64,000 nt of DNA from Bacteroidales bacterium UBA3743 (GCA_002371265.1 DFGT01000024.1:124001-188000); one strand, 5' to 3'; positions 26,621 through 35,548 are shown, numbered from the stretch's first letter. Translations and numbers: made by a program. The notes: generated by a model from the letters alone, not told the origin.

Positions 26621-26890
26621 TTAGGACAAATACATATCGGTATATACGTACTTAGAGCTGTTGTCTACCAACAAATCTTTAATTTCGTCAAAACTCATTC
26701 TGCCCTTAGCCACAACTTTGTTGTCGATAACAATTGCAGGAAGAGTCACTACATTATACTTGAATATCTCAATGATGTCTTCAACCTTAGTAATCTTGGC
26801 ATCAATTGACAGATCGTTAATTGCTTTATTAACAAAACGCTCCAACGAATTACATACAGCACACTCAGTACCTAATACCTTAATTTCCAT
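26621..26890 (-). CDS. Small thioredoxin-like protein
   Basis: 89 residues of the MTH895/TM1369-type thioredoxin family, with active-site CAVC (Cys10, Cys13) in GTECAVCNSLE and the cis-Pro segment VVTLPAIVID. These proteins are often encoded next to SO_0444-type permeases and are linked to metal or redox control; here the only such permease is 16 kb away (8753-10096). A long leader with an inverted repeat lies upstream. Confidence 0.88.
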   Translation of the reverse strand: MEIKVLGTECAVCNSLERFVNKAINDLSIDAKITKVEDIIEIFKYNVVTLPAIVIDNKVVAKGRMSFDEIKDLLVDNSSKYVYTDMYLS

Positions 26891-26939
26891 AAAAAATCCT
26901 TTTTTAAATTCTCTAATAACTAAAATCCCTTAATGCTTC

Positions 26940-26969
26940 TATAAACGCAAGCAACCCCATGCGTTTATA
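26940..26969. promoter_or_regulatory. Inverted repeat upstream of thioredoxin gene
   Basis: TATAAACGC (26940-26948) and GCGTTTATA (26961-26969) form a perfect 9-bp inverted repeat about 50-80 bp upstream of the thioredoxin start. It could be a repressor operator or a leader hairpin if transcription begins at the distal element 27094-27101. Confidence 0.45.
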
Positions 26970-27093
26970 AACAAACAAAAAACAATGCTGGATATATTCG
27001 GTTTAGTCAGAATGAAAACAAAAATAAAATTTAGCACCCCACTATAAACATTTCTCTACAAATACATCACCTATCATCATTTCTTGTATGTGA

Positions 27094-27101
27094 CAAAGAT
27101 A
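27094..27101 (-). promoter_or_regulatory. Candidate distal promoter of thioredoxin gene
   Basis: Minus-strand TATCTTTG matches TAnnTTTG; a TTTG lies 26 bp further upstream, which is longer than usual. It would give a leader of about 200 nt. Confidence 0.35.
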
Positions 27102-27346
27102 GATGAATTTCTTTATAAATGTTCATCCAAATTAATTGGTTTTGCATTTAACCAGCAAATTTTAATATTAATTAACATTTGAATTAAGAAATCGGACTTA
27201 AAGTTGAAGAAAACTGTTAATAATTAACATCTTTTGAAGATGATATATAAAAATACGTTTTAAATTCGGCTAAATATTTTGCTCTGTAAACTCGTGGATC
27301 ATCTAAACTTGAGGAATCCAAAGGGAGCCCCCCTACCCCCTTCCAA

Positions 27347-27367
27347 GTGCGAGCCGAAGACGAGCAC
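27347..27367. repeat. Dispersed GTGCGAG-type repeat, copy 1
   Basis: GTGCGAGCC...GACGAGCAC. Near-identical copies are at 31263-31283 and 33474-33494, always intergenic. Confidence 0.7.
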
Positions 27368-27418
27368 ATAGAATTTAACAAACCACAAAGTCACAAAATC
27401 CTCAGAATTTTTATTGCG

Positions 27419-27437
27419 GGCAGGTTTGAAACCTGCC
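27419..27437. repeat. GGCAGG-type palindrome
   Basis: GGCAGGTTTGAAACCTGCC is a perfect palindrome with a 1-nt centre. Related copies are at 10826-10854, 37425-37445, 37468-37488 and a decayed one at 40137-40157. Confidence 0.7.
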
Positions 27438-27502
27438 AGAATTGATTGGCTATTGGAAAAATATTATTTTTTGAGCACTATTGTTTACGAAAGAGAGGTG
27501 GA

Positions 27503-27524
27503 GTTAAGGCGTTCCGCCCTTAAC
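27503..27524. repeat. GTTAAGG-type palindrome, copy 1
   Basis: GTTAAGG...CCCTTAAC followed by AATCCTCA. Copies are at 31229-31250, 33440-33461 and 41369-41391; this one is in the opposite orientation judged by the flanking GAGGATT. Confidence 0.7.
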
Positions 27525-27597
27525 AATCCTCATAAAAATCAGTCATAAACAACTTAAAGGGCAAATAATAAATGCTGACTATAAATTAAACCTAATA

Positions 27598-28644
27598 TCA
27601 ATCATTAAAATCACGGTTGTTGATATATGTTTCCAACAATTTTGTCAAGCCATCCGAGTTGTGAGGAGTGACATCGAAATCCGCGATTCCAGCTGGAATC
27701 AAACAACTATTTCCTTTCGTCAATGTTATTTTACGGACACAAGGCTCATCTTTTTTCTCAAACATCTCCCATGAGCGTATGGTGATTGTGCATGTGCCCT
27801 CAAGACACATATATGATATAAATGAATCATACTTATACAGTTTTCTGTGAAAAGCACGGTTCACTTCAAGTAATTTGACAGTGAAATACTCACATTCCGC
27901 TATGCAAACAGGCTTGTTGATCTTTCGCTCATAATTGCTGCGATAATTGTCATAAACTTTGAAATCAATAGCTTTTGCAGCCAATTCTGTATGAAGCTGA
28001 CGAGGCTTGCCATCCAATCCCGGACGATTATAGTCGAATATACGATATGTAATATCCGAACTTTGTTGGATTTCTGCCACCATGATTCCGCCACAGATGG
28101 CATGAATACGTCCGGCAGGAATAAAAAACGCGTCGCCACTCTTCACCGGATGCTCCTGCAAAACTTCACAGATAGTACCGTCTTCCACACGTTTCTTATA
28201 CTCATATTCTGAAATCTGTGATTTGAATCCAGAATACAGTTTCGCACCCGGCTTGGCATCCATCACATACCACATCTCCGTCTTTCCAAACGAATCATGA
28301 TACTCTTTCGCCATTTTATTGTCTGGATGCACCTGAATTGAAAGGTCGTGTTCGGCGTCGATAAATTTGATCAGCAAAGGAAATTTAGCCCCATACATTT
28401 TAAACACCTTTTTGCCAAGCAGTTTTTCACCATATTCCTCAACAAGTGAGTTCAATGTTCGTCCGGCAAAAATTCCATTTTCGACGATAGATTCGCTACC
28501 GGGAACCGCACTACACTCCCAACTTTCACCTATTCGTTCCGAATCAGGAGCCAAACCCTTCATCGGTTTGATACGAGTTCCTCCCCACACTTTCGTATGA
28601 AGATTGTCGCTCAACAATAATGGATATAGCGTTTTCTGAGACAT
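27598..28644 (-). CDS. manA: Mannose-6-phosphate isomerase, type I
   Basis: 348 residues, class I PMI with cupin fold. Predicted Zn ligands are Gln104 and His106 in IQVHPDN, Glu123 in GKTEMWYV and His181 in PAGRIHAI. It interconverts mannose-6-phosphate and fructose-6-phosphate, feeding GDP-mannose and GDP-fucose synthesis for surface glycans. It lies alone between repeat-rich spacers. A -7 element is at 28675-28682. Confidence 0.95.
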   Translation of the reverse strand: MSQKTLYPLLLSDNLHTKVWGGTRIKPMKGLAPDSERIGESWECSAVPGSESIVENGIFAGRTLNSLVEEYGEKLLGKKVFKMYGAKFPLLIKFIDAEHDLSIQVHPDNKMAKEYHDSFGKTEMWYVMDAKPGAKLYSGFKSQISEYEYKKRVEDGTICEVLQEHPVKSGDAFFIPAGRIHAICGGIMVAEIQQSSDITYRIFDYNRPGLDGKPRQLHTELAAKAIDFKVYDNYRSNYERKINKPVCIAECEYFTVKLLEVNRAFHRKLYKYDSFISYMCLEGTCTITIRSWEMFEKKDEPCVRKITLTKGNSCLIPAGIADFDVTPHNSDGLTKLLETYINNRDFND

Positions 28645-28674
28645 TTATTTCTTAATCTGTTTTTATTGCGGGTG

Positions 28675-28682
28675 CAAAATTA
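28675..28682 (-). promoter_or_regulatory. manA promoter -7 element
   Basis: Minus-strand TAATTTTG, 31 bp upstream of the manA ATG, followed by C as in several promoters here. The nearest TTTG upstream is at 24-bp spacing, longer than ideal. Confidence 0.5.
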
Positions 28683-28862
28683 TAAAAAAACGCTCACTTA
28701 ATCAGCCAAACACGTTTTTAATTGACATTTTTGGGCTAAAAATGGACTGAATTAGGTATCAAAACACCAATTTTAATTGACAAATATATGGAATTTCCAA
28801 CAATTATGAATTATGAAATTTCCAATGGATCGCCCCTACAGTCAAATTTCAATTCGCAGATG

Positions 28863-28910
28863 TATTTCCCAACAATTATGCATTATGCATTATGAATTAT
28901 GAATTATATA
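28863..28910. repeat. Inverted partial copy of the 66-bp repeat family
   Basis: TTTCCCAACAATT followed by tandem ATGCATT/ATGAATT words is the reverse complement of the left end of the repeats at 33282, 33529 and 33632. Confidence 0.6.
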
Positions 28911-28913
28911 AAT

Positions 28914-28921
28914 TATATTTG
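28914..28921 (+). promoter_or_regulatory. Candidate promoter of spoT/relA gene
   Basis: TATATTTG matches TAnnTTTG 22 bp before the start codon; no -33 TTTG is visible because repeat DNA lies directly upstream. Confidence 0.45.
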
Positions 28922-28942
28922 TGTTGTTAAAAGGACTAAGAA

Positions 28943-31180
28943 ATGGAAAATCCACAAAGTTTGCAAAACATAGAAGACGAAAACGCATATATAGAAAACC
29001 AATATCAGGAGATGTTGGCGATTTATAAGAAGAGTGCCCACAGACAGAAGATTGAATTGATTGACAAGGCTTTCCGTTTCGCTGTGGATGCTCATCAGGG
29101 AGTACGTCGAAGAAGTGGGGAGCCATATATATTGCACCCTATTTCAGTGGCAAGAATCGTGGCCGAGGAAATCGGTCTCGGTTCGACATCTATCTGTGCG
29201 GCTCTGCTTCACGATGTGGTGGAAGACACCGAATATACTGTGGAGGATATAGAGGAACGTTTCGGAAAGAAGATTGCCCAGATTGTCGACGGTCTTACAA
29301 AAATCTCAGGTGGTGTGTTCGGTGAGCAGGCCAGCAAACAGGCTGAGAACTTCCGCAAACTGCTTCTGACCATGAGTGAGGATATCCGTGTGGTGCTGAT
29401 TAAAATGGCTGACCGTCTGCATAATATGCGAACACTCGCATCGATGCCTCAGGCCAAGCAATTGAAAATCGCCGGTGAGACGCAATATATCTATGCTCCT
29501 CTTGCCAACCGTCTTGGACTATACGCCATAAAGACGGAACTTGAAGATCTAAGCTTTAAATATGAACATCCCGACAAATATGAGGAACTTTCTTCCAAAA
29601 TAGCCAACACAAAAGAGTCTCGAGACAAATTGTTTGAAATGTTCTCAGCTCCTATATCTAAATCTCTCGACGCGCTTGGTCTTAAATACGAGATTCACAC
29701 AAGAGTGAAGAGCGTCTACTCTATATGGAGAAAGATGCAGACCAAGAACATACCGTTTGAGGAGGTTTATGACCTTTTGGCATTGCGTATCATATTCGAC
29801 CCGGATGAAACCCAATCAGAGAAAAAACTCTGTTGGGAGATTTATTCTGCTGTGACTGACCAATACAAACCTCATCCCGACCGTATTCGCGACTGGGTGA
29901 GCACTCCAAGAGCAAACGGTTACGAAGCTCTGCACGTGACTGTGATGGGACCTCTTGGTCAATGGGTGGAGGTGCAGATCCGTTCACGACGCATGGATGA
30001 CATCGCTGAAAAAGGTTTTGCCGCCCACTGGAAATACAAGACAGGAGAAAAAGATGACTCCGAATTGGAGAAATGGCTTCAGACAATCAAAGAATTGCTT
30101 GAAAACCCTGAGCCAAACGCCATCGACTTCCTCGACACATTCAAATTAAACCTGTTTGCATCGGAAATCTTCGTCTTCACACCTAATGGAGACATCAAGA
30201 CCATGCCTCAAGGCTCAACAGTGCTCGATTTCGCATTCCTGCTACACACTGATGTCGGCACAACATGCATCGGAGCCAAAGTGAACCATAAACTTGAGCC
30301 ACTGAGCTATGTGCTTAATTCCGGTGACCAAGTTGAGATCCTGACAAGTAAGAAGCAGACTCCGTCGGAAGACTGGATTGATTATGTCAAAACGGCAAGA
30401 GCAAGAGCCAAAATCAGAAGCCTCTTCAAGAAGGAATACCGAAATATCATGAAAAAAGGTGAAACCAGCTTGAAAGAGTTGCTCGACAGCCACGGACAAT
30501 CTATGTCTAGAGACATCATAAGCCAAATGCTCGAACATTATGGCAAAGCTAAAAAAGAAGAGCTCTTCTATGCAATCGGAAAAGGTCAAATAAATCTAGA
30601 CGAAATTCCGAAACTCTTCTTCAAGGCAAAAGCGGAAAGCAAATGGATGAAGTTCTGGAAACTTCAGTTCGGAAGCAATAAAAAAGAGGCAAAAGAGCTT
30701 ATCAACACGTCAAAATCTAATGTGCTGACTCTTACCGAAAGTTCCAAAAACTACCGTATCGCCGAGTGTTGCCAACCTATTCCTGGAGACGACATCCTTG
30801 GATTCATAGAGGAAGAAAACAAATTCGTGGTGCATAAATGCCAGTGTCCAGTGGCGATGAAACTAAAAGCCAGCCACGGCGACAACATCGTCTCTGCCGT
30901 ATGGGAAACTCACAAAGTGCTCTCATTCCCTGCCACTATCCGCATCAACGGAATTGACTCACAAGGTGTGTTGAGCAGAATTCTGAATGTGATCAGCGAA
31001 GAGAACGAAATCAACATGACAAAAGTAAATATTGATACCAAAGACGGAATCTTCGAAGGTGACATCACTCTGTATATCCACGACGTAGAAGACCTTAACA
31101 ACCTATGTCTCAATCTGTTGAAAGTGCACGGAATGAAATCTGTCAACCGAATAGAGAACGACAAGCAAGACAAAAAATAA
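28943..31180 (+). CDS. spoT: RelA/SpoT (Rsh) (p)ppGpp synthetase/hydrolase
   Basis: 745 residues of the long Rsh type. The HD hydrolase domain (about 40-200) has His65 in ILHPISVA and His90-Asp91 in LLHDVVEDT, so hydrolase activity is likely intact. The synthetase domain (about 235-370) has SVYSIWRKMQ and YDLLALRII. A TGS domain (about 405-465, FVFTPNGDIKTMPQGSTVLDFA) and a C-terminal ACT domain (about 670-740) follow. It controls the stringent response. Confidence 0.95.
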   Translation: MENPQSLQNIEDENAYIENQYQEMLAIYKKSAHRQKIELIDKAFRFAVDAHQGVRRRSGEPYILHPISVARIVAEEIGLGSTSICAALLHDVVEDTEYTVEDIEERFGKKIAQIVDGLTKISGGVFGEQASKQAENFRKLLLTMSEDIRVVLIKMADRLHNMRTLASMPQAKQLKIAGETQYIYAPLANRLGLYAIKTELEDLSFKYEHPDKYEELSSKIANTKESRDKLFEMFSAPISKSLDALGLKYEIHTRVKSVYSIWRKMQTKNIPFEEVYDLLALRIIFDPDETQSEKKLCWEIYSAVTDQYKPHPDRIRDWVSTPRANGYEALHVTVMGPLGQWVEVQIRSRRMDDIAEKGFAAHWKYKTGEKDDSELEKWLQTIKELLENPEPNAIDFLDTFKLNLFASEIFVFTPNGDIKTMPQGSTVLDFAFLLHTDVGTTCIGAKVNHKLEPLSYVLNSGDQVEILTSKKQTPSEDWIDYVKTARARAKIRSLFKKEYRNIMKKGETSLKELLDSHGQSMSRDIISQMLEHYGKAKKEELFYAIGKGQINLDEIPKLFFKAKAESKWMKFWKLQFGSNKKEAKELINTSKSNVLTLTESSKNYRIAECCQPIPGDDILGFIEEENKFVVHKCQCPVAMKLKASHGDNIVSAVWETHKVLSFPATIRINGIDSQGVLSRILNVISEENEINMTKVNIDTKDGIFEGDITLYIHDVEDLNNLCLNLLKVHGMKSVNRIENDKQDKK

Positions 31181-31228
31181 AAAGCTGTTAAGTTCAACTA
31201 AATAATTTGGCAATAGAGTTTGAGGATT

Positions 31229-31250
31229 GTTAAGGGCGGAACGCCCTAAC
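31229..31250. repeat. GTTAAGG-type palindrome, copy 2
   Basis: GTTAAGGGCG...CGCCCTAAC, followed after 12 bp by the GTGCGAG-type element at 31263-31283. Together they make a 55-bp composite repeated at 33440-33494. Confidence 0.75.
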
Positions 31251-31262
31251 CCTTCCTCTCTA

Positions 31263-31283
31263 GTGCGAGCCGTAGACGAGCAC
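31263..31283. repeat. Dispersed GTGCGAG-type repeat, copy 2
   Basis: GTGCGAGCC...GACGAGCAC, second half of the 55-bp composite element 31229-31283. Confidence 0.7.
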
Positions 31284-31456
31284 TTATAAAAAACACAGAG
31301 AAATAAAGTCATCAAAGAAAGTCTACGACTTTTTTTGATGAAAAGAGACGGAAAATCAGCCATAAACTAGGGCAGAGCCTTATTTTACTGCTTTATGCTA
31401 TAGTAATTTTAGTGAATAAAATCAAAAGTTTCTAAGATATAGAAAAAACAATAGTC

Positions 31457-33262
31457 ATGACTAATATTCTTAAATATAGCCGTCGACAGACGACTGAAGT
31501 GCATGTTGGAAAAGTGGTGATTGGTGGAAACAATCCTATCCGCATACAGTCGATGGCAAACACCGACACAAACGACATTGAAGCGTCGGCTCAACAATGC
31601 AAGCGAATCGCTGACGTAGGTGGTGAGATTGTACGTTTCACTGCCCAGGGCCAGAAAGAAGCCAACAATCTGCAGTTTATTGAGAAACGTTTGGCCGAGC
31701 TAGGATGCGATGTGCCTTTGGTGGCAGACATACACTTCAATCCTGCCGCAGCTGACGTAGCCGCTCAATACGTGGAGAAAGTCAGAATAAATCCAGGCAA
31801 CTACGTCGACAGTGTGCATACACAAAAAAGATTTGAATACACAGACGAGGAATACGCAGCCGAGTTGCAAAAGATCCGCAACAGATTCGTCCCATTCCTC
31901 AACATCTGCAAGGAACATAAGACTGCAATAAGAATTGGTGTAAACCACGGATCTCTATCCGACAGAATCCTTTCTCGCTACGGCGACACTTCCAACGGAA
32001 TGGTGGAATCATGTCTGGAATTTTTAAGAATCTGCAAATCTGAAAATTTCAACGACGTTGTGATATCAATCAAGGCATCCAACGTAATCATCATGGTGCA
32101 AACCGTCCGTCTGCTTGTAGAAAGGATGGAGAAAGAAGATCTACACTACCCTATCCACCTTGGCGTGACCGAGGCTGGAGCCGGTGAGGATGGACGTGTG
32201 AAGAGTGCGGCTGGTATCGGAGCTCTGCTCTACGACGGTATCGGAGACACAATCCGCGTTTCATTGAGCGAAGACCCTGAAGCTGAGATTCCTGTGGCCA
32301 AATCACTTGCGAACTATATCAACTCCAAAGTCGCAAAAAAAGCAATCACAGGCAACGGATATCCACTGAAAGACATCTGCAAACTGGAAGCGAGAAAAGT
32401 GGGCAGATGCGGAATTATCGGCGGCGGAAAAGTGCCGGTTGTGATCTCAGAATATGCTGAAGTAGACGGACTTAAGCCTGACTTCGTATCAAGAGACAAG
32501 TATGATGCGAGTTGCAGCGTCGCTCAGATAGTGCCATTTGCAAATTGGAAGGGAGAATCAAATTGTTATCCTCTATTTTCAGCCAATGAGATTTCAAAGA
32601 TTGGCGACGTGAATGCCGAATACAAATTCCTTCAGCTATCGTATGAAGAGGCATCCGAGGAGGCATTGAAAAATATAGCCGACGACGTTGTGTTGATAAT
32701 CAAGTCGGATTCCGACATGAACGATGTGGCATGCAGACGAAACATCTTCGTGATGCTGACCTCGTTAGGCAAGAGCAATCCCGTCATCTTGGAATCTTCT
32801 TACGCCACTTCTGATTGCGGAGAGCTGCAAGTGTGCGCCGGAGCCGACAACGGATTGTTCTTCATCGACCATTTGCCAAGCGGAATCTGCATCAAGTCAA
32901 AATTGAAAGAGTCGCTTTCTGTGGCGTTCGGAATCCTACAGGCCACACGCACAAGAGTTGTAAAGACAGAATACATCTCATGTCCAAGCTGCGGACGCAC
33001 GCTATACGACCTACAGTCGACACTGGCAAAGATCAAAGCCAAGACATCACATTTGACAGGGCTTAAAATCGGAGTGATGGGCTGCATCGTCAACGGACCG
33101 GGAGAGATGGCAGACGCCGACTACGGATACGTAGGATCAGCACGAGGCAAAGTCAACCTTTATAAAAAACAAGAATGTGTCGAGAAACTCATTCCAGAAG
33201 ACGAGGCTGTGGACAAACTGATAGAACTGATAAAGAAGAACGGAGACTGGAGAAATGCATAA
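31457..33262 (+). CDS. ispG: 4-hydroxy-3-methylbut-2-enyl diphosphate synthase, long form
   Basis: 601 residues of the plant/Bacteroidota-type IspG (GcpE) with an extra domain inserted between the TIM barrel and the C-terminal Fe-S domain (standard bacterial forms are near 370-400). The N-terminal barrel includes IRIQSMANTDTND and VPLVADIHFNP. The [4Fe-4S] ligands are Cys509 and Cys512 in SCPSCGR and Cys543 in MGCIVNGPGE. It catalyses the penultimate step of the MEP isoprenoid pathway. It is flanked on both sides by repeat-rich spacers. Confidence 0.95.
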   Translation: MTNILKYSRRQTTEVHVGKVVIGGNNPIRIQSMANTDTNDIEASAQQCKRIADVGGEIVRFTAQGQKEANNLQFIEKRLAELGCDVPLVADIHFNPAAADVAAQYVEKVRINPGNYVDSVHTQKRFEYTDEEYAAELQKIRNRFVPFLNICKEHKTAIRIGVNHGSLSDRILSRYGDTSNGMVESCLEFLRICKSENFNDVVISIKASNVIIMVQTVRLLVERMEKEDLHYPIHLGVTEAGAGEDGRVKSAAGIGALLYDGIGDTIRVSLSEDPEAEIPVAKSLANYINSKVAKKAITGNGYPLKDICKLEARKVGRCGIIGGGKVPVVISEYAEVDGLKPDFVSRDKYDASCSVAQIVPFANWKGESNCYPLFSANEISKIGDVNAEYKFLQLSYEEASEEALKNIADDVVLIIKSDSDMNDVACRRNIFVMLTSLGKSNPVILESSYATSDCGELQVCAGADNGLFFIDHLPSGICIKSKLKESLSVAFGILQATRTRVVKTEYISCPSCGRTLYDLQSTLAKIKAKTSHLTGLKIGVMGCIVNGPGEMADADYGYVGSARGKVNLYKKQECVEKLIPEDEAVDKLIELIKKNGDWRNA

Positions 33263-33281
33263 TTCATAATGCATAATGCAT

Positions 33282-33347
33282 AATTGTTGGGAAATCCACA
33301 CATCTGGTAAACCTACCATCACGTAGAGACGCACGGACGTGCGTGTA
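33282..33347. repeat. 66-bp intergenic repeat, copy 1
   Basis: Begins AATTGTTGGGAAATCC, ends in the palindrome GACGCACGGACGTGCGTG. Nearly identical to 33529-33594 and 33632-33697. Confidence 0.85.
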
Positions 33348-33439
33348 TCAGGCGATAAATGCATAATTCATAATGCATAATTAAAGGCCATGGTTGTCGC
33401 AGACAGTGACTACCATGGTCTATTATTTTAATGAGTATT

Positions 33440-33494
33440 GTTAAGGACGGAACGTCCTAACCAGCCCCCCACCGTGCGAGCCGTAGGCGAACAC
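33440..33494. repeat. 55-bp composite repeat (GTTAAGG + GTGCGAG elements)
   Basis: GTTAAGGACG...CGTCCTAAC at 33440-33461 and GTGCGAGCC...GCGAACAC at 33474-33494. Both the internal spacing and the total length equal the copy at 31229-31283. Confidence 0.75.
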
Positions 33495-33528
33495 ATATAA
33501 AATTCATAATGCACAATTCATAATTCAT

Positions 33529-33594
33529 AATTGTTGGGAAATCCACACATCTGGTAAACCTACCATCACGTAGAGACGCACGGACGTGCGTGTA
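33529..33594. repeat. 66-bp intergenic repeat, copy 2
   Basis: Same orientation and length as copies 1 and 3; followed by AACAATAATG rather than TCAGGCG. Confidence 0.85.
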
Positions 33595-33631
33595 ACAATA
33601 ATGAATGCAGAATTCATAATGCACAATTCAT

Positions 33632-33697
33632 AATTGTTGGGAAATCCACACATCGGGTAAACCTACCATCACGTAGAGACGCACGGACGTGCGTGTA
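33632..33697. repeat. 66-bp intergenic repeat, copy 3
   Basis: Identical to copy 1 except CATCGGG for CATCTGG, and shares its right flank TCAGGCGATAAATGCAT. Confidence 0.85.
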
Positions 33698-33742
33698 TCA
33701 GGCGATAAATGCATAATTCATAATGCATAATTCATAATGCAT

Positions 33743-33813
33743 AATTGTTGGGGAAAATCCATACACATGGCAAACCTACCATCATGTAGAGACGTCGTAT
33801 TACGGCGTCTCTA
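33743..33813. repeat. 66-bp repeat family, diverged copy 4
   Basis: Same left half with several changes (GTTGGGGAAAATCC), but the terminal palindrome is GAGACGTCG...CGGCGTCTC, so the palindrome has been exchanged while the frame of the repeat is kept. Confidence 0.7.
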
Positions 33814-34024
33814 TATTGTATTACGCCATCTCCACAAATTACGCCGTTAGGCGTTTCATATTGGTAGAAAAAAAATTGATGGATGATACATTTCCTTACC
33901 CCTTTAGGGGTTATAGATAAAGACATTTACATTTAGACCATTCACGTTTTCATAATTTGTGTTTTTACACATCATCTTTATATTATGTTAGATAGCAACT
34001 TTATGATAAATAATAGAAACATTG

Positions 34025-34056
34025 TTTGGAAAAAAGAAAAGGCATAGATAAATTTG
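34025..34056 (+). promoter_or_regulatory. Canonical promoter of the DUF4332 gene
   Basis: TTTG (34025-34028), 20 bp, TAAATTTG (34049-34056). The leader would be about 60 nt. Confidence 0.8.
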
Positions 34057-34125
34057 TTAGAAAGATAAGAGAAAAAATCTCATCAGAAACTACAATTTGA
34101 ACATTAACTAAAAAAGGGTAAAGAT

Positions 34126-34533
34126 ATGTCACATAGTATTATCGACATCGAAGGCGTAGGAGAAGCTTACGCAAAGAAGTTGCAGAACGCAGGTATCCGC
34201 ACAACAGAAGCTCTACTTGAGGCAGGTGCTTCTCCAAAGGGAAGAAAAGAATTGGCAGAGAAGACAGGTATCTCAGATGCTTTGATCTTGAAGTGGACAA
34301 ACCATGCAGACCTATTCCGCATCACAGGTATCGCAGGTCAGTTTGCAGAGTTGCTTGAGGCAGCAGGTGTAGACACAATCAAAGAGTTGCGCCACCGTAA
34401 GGCAGAGAACCTTCACGCAAAGATGGAGGAGGTCAACGCAGAAAAGAAGCTAACTCGCCGAATCCCTTCTGTTGGTCAGCTAGAGGCAATGATCGAGCAG
34501 GCTGGCAAACTTGAACCAAAGATGACTTATTAA
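34126..34533 (+). CDS. DUF4332 helix-hairpin-helix protein
   Basis: 135 residues with two helix-hairpin-helix-like units: IEGVGEAYAKKLQNAGIRTTEALLEAG (about 8-34) and ITGIAGQFAELLEAAGVDTIKELRHRK (about 66-92), typical of DUF4332. The fold suggests non-specific DNA or nucleic acid binding; no enzyme motif is present. The gene has a canonical promoter and its own strong terminator, so it is monocistronic. Many rare codons are avoided, hinting at high expression. Confidence 0.85.
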   Translation: MSHSIIDIEGVGEAYAKKLQNAGIRTTEALLEAGASPKGRKELAEKTGISDALILKWTNHADLFRITGIAGQFAELLEAAGVDTIKELRHRKAENLHAKMEEVNAEKKLTRRIPSVGQLEAMIEQAGKLEPKMTY

Positions 34534-34561
34534 TCTTACTCAGATTTCAAAATTAACAGAG

Positions 34562-34589
34562 AAACACCACAGAAATGTGGTGTTTTTTT
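34562..34589 (+). terminator. Rho-independent terminator
   Basis: AAACACCACA (34562-34571), GAAA tetraloop, TGTGGTGTTT (34576-34585), continuing in T's to 34589. Confidence 0.94.
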
Positions 34590-34650
34590 CTATATAACAC
34601 AACTAGCGACACATGTGTTTTATGATGAACTACACTTAAAAACTTCATTA

Positions 34651-35538
34651 ATGAAAAAAGCCACATACATACTCTCAATAATCATTCTGTCTCTCCTATC
34701 TTTGGGAGCGACGGTGCATGCACAGAATGCACAAGATTCCGATATTAAAACAATTGTGAGAACAAGTGATTCACAAGCACCTCTAAAAGTGGCAAAAACA
34801 TATTGTTATACAGACGGATTGGTTTATGAACACTTTAATAAATCTGAATATAAAGACACTTACAATGAACCAAATATAAAAAATCTGTTCATCACGACAT
34901 CTATTCAAAGAATCGACGATAAGACTTTGATACTAACCTCCCAAAAAGATTCTACACAATTCAGAATAGTATCATCAAAGGGATATCTCTATTTCGGTGA
35001 AGACGATTATCGCGTCATCACAAAAGCTCTTAGATGGAGAGTTAAAAAATTGGATACCAATGATAAGGATATCACAATCGAGATTTACAACAACAGGACA
35101 AATGAACTTTTGTCAAAAAGATCATACAATCTAATTCCGGAAAATCGTTTTTCAGACAGAAGATTCCGTATTGAATTGCATTATTTTGATAGAACTGGCA
35201 AAGAACAGATTTGCGATGGTGAACAGCTTTCAAAACTTAATATCAATTACAAAATTCCAATGAGAGTTGTTGTCAAAGATTGGTGGAATATAACACACTG
35301 GATCGAATCTTGCAATGTGAAATTTATAGGGACAGGAGGTGAAACAAATGTTTTTCCATGTGATTCTTTCAAAGGGATGGTTAATCCACTTTATTACAAC
35401 ACACTTACACCCAAAGCAATGGAAAAAATCAGATCATTAAGAGCAAATGAAAAATTTTTGATAACAGATGTAATATTGGGTTATAGTCCAAGAATATGTA
35501 TAAGAAGAGAATTAGCACCAATTGAAATAACAAAATGA
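34651..35538 (+). CDS. Hypothetical exported protein
   Basis: 295 residues from ATG at 34651. A longer frame from a GTG at 34615 puts 12 residues before the signal peptide and is not preferred. The signal peptide (MKKATYIL, hydrophobic core, cleavage near VHA) is clear. The mature part has no lipobox and no motif I recognise; it is strand-rich with many Lys/Asp. A GACGG...CCGTC hairpin follows the stop (35549-35565) and could end transcription. Periplasmic or surface location is expected. Confidence 0.8.
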   Translation: MKKATYILSIIILSLLSLGATVHAQNAQDSDIKTIVRTSDSQAPLKVAKTYCYTDGLVYEHFNKSEYKDTYNEPNIKNLFITTSIQRIDDKTLILTSQKDSTQFRIVSSKGYLYFGEDDYRVITKALRWRVKKLDTNDKDITIEIYNNRTNELLSKRSYNLIPENRFSDRRFRIELHYFDRTGKEQICDGEQLSKLNINYKIPMRVVVKDWWNITHWIESCNVKFIGTGGETNVFPCDSFKGMVNPLYYNTLTPKAMEKIRSLRANEKFLITDVILGYSPRICIRRELAPIEITK

Positions 35539-35548
35539 TTAGATAAAG

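Larger units (their letters stand above)
26891..27597. other. Long intergenic region with repeats
   Basis: This 707-bp region has no convincing gene. It holds a TATAAACGC/GCGTTTATA inverted repeat (26940-26969), a possible minus-strand promoter element (27094-27101), and dispersed repeats: a GTGCGAG-type element (27347-27367), a GGCAGG-type palindrome (27419-27437) and a GTTAAGG-type palindrome (27503-27524). Confidence 0.65.
33263..34125. other. Repeat-dense intergenic region
   Basis: This 863-bp region has no credible gene. It contains four copies of a 66-bp repeat (three near-identical), runs of ATGCATAATTCATA words between them, the 55-bp composite repeat (33440-33494), a TACCCCTTTAGGGGTTA hairpin (33897-33913) and the promoter of the DUF4332 gene (34025-34056). 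Confidence 0.8.

Noticed and set aside
33282..33813. Possible CRISPR array
   Set aside because: The repeated units are 66 bp with unequal spacing (about 181, 37 and 45 bp), the intervals are themselves repetitive (ATGCATAATTCATA words), and no cas genes occur. This is a dispersed intergenic repeat family.
34615..34651. GTG start for the exported protein gene
   Set aside because: It would place 12 residues before a clear signal peptide; the ATG at 34651 is the sensible start.
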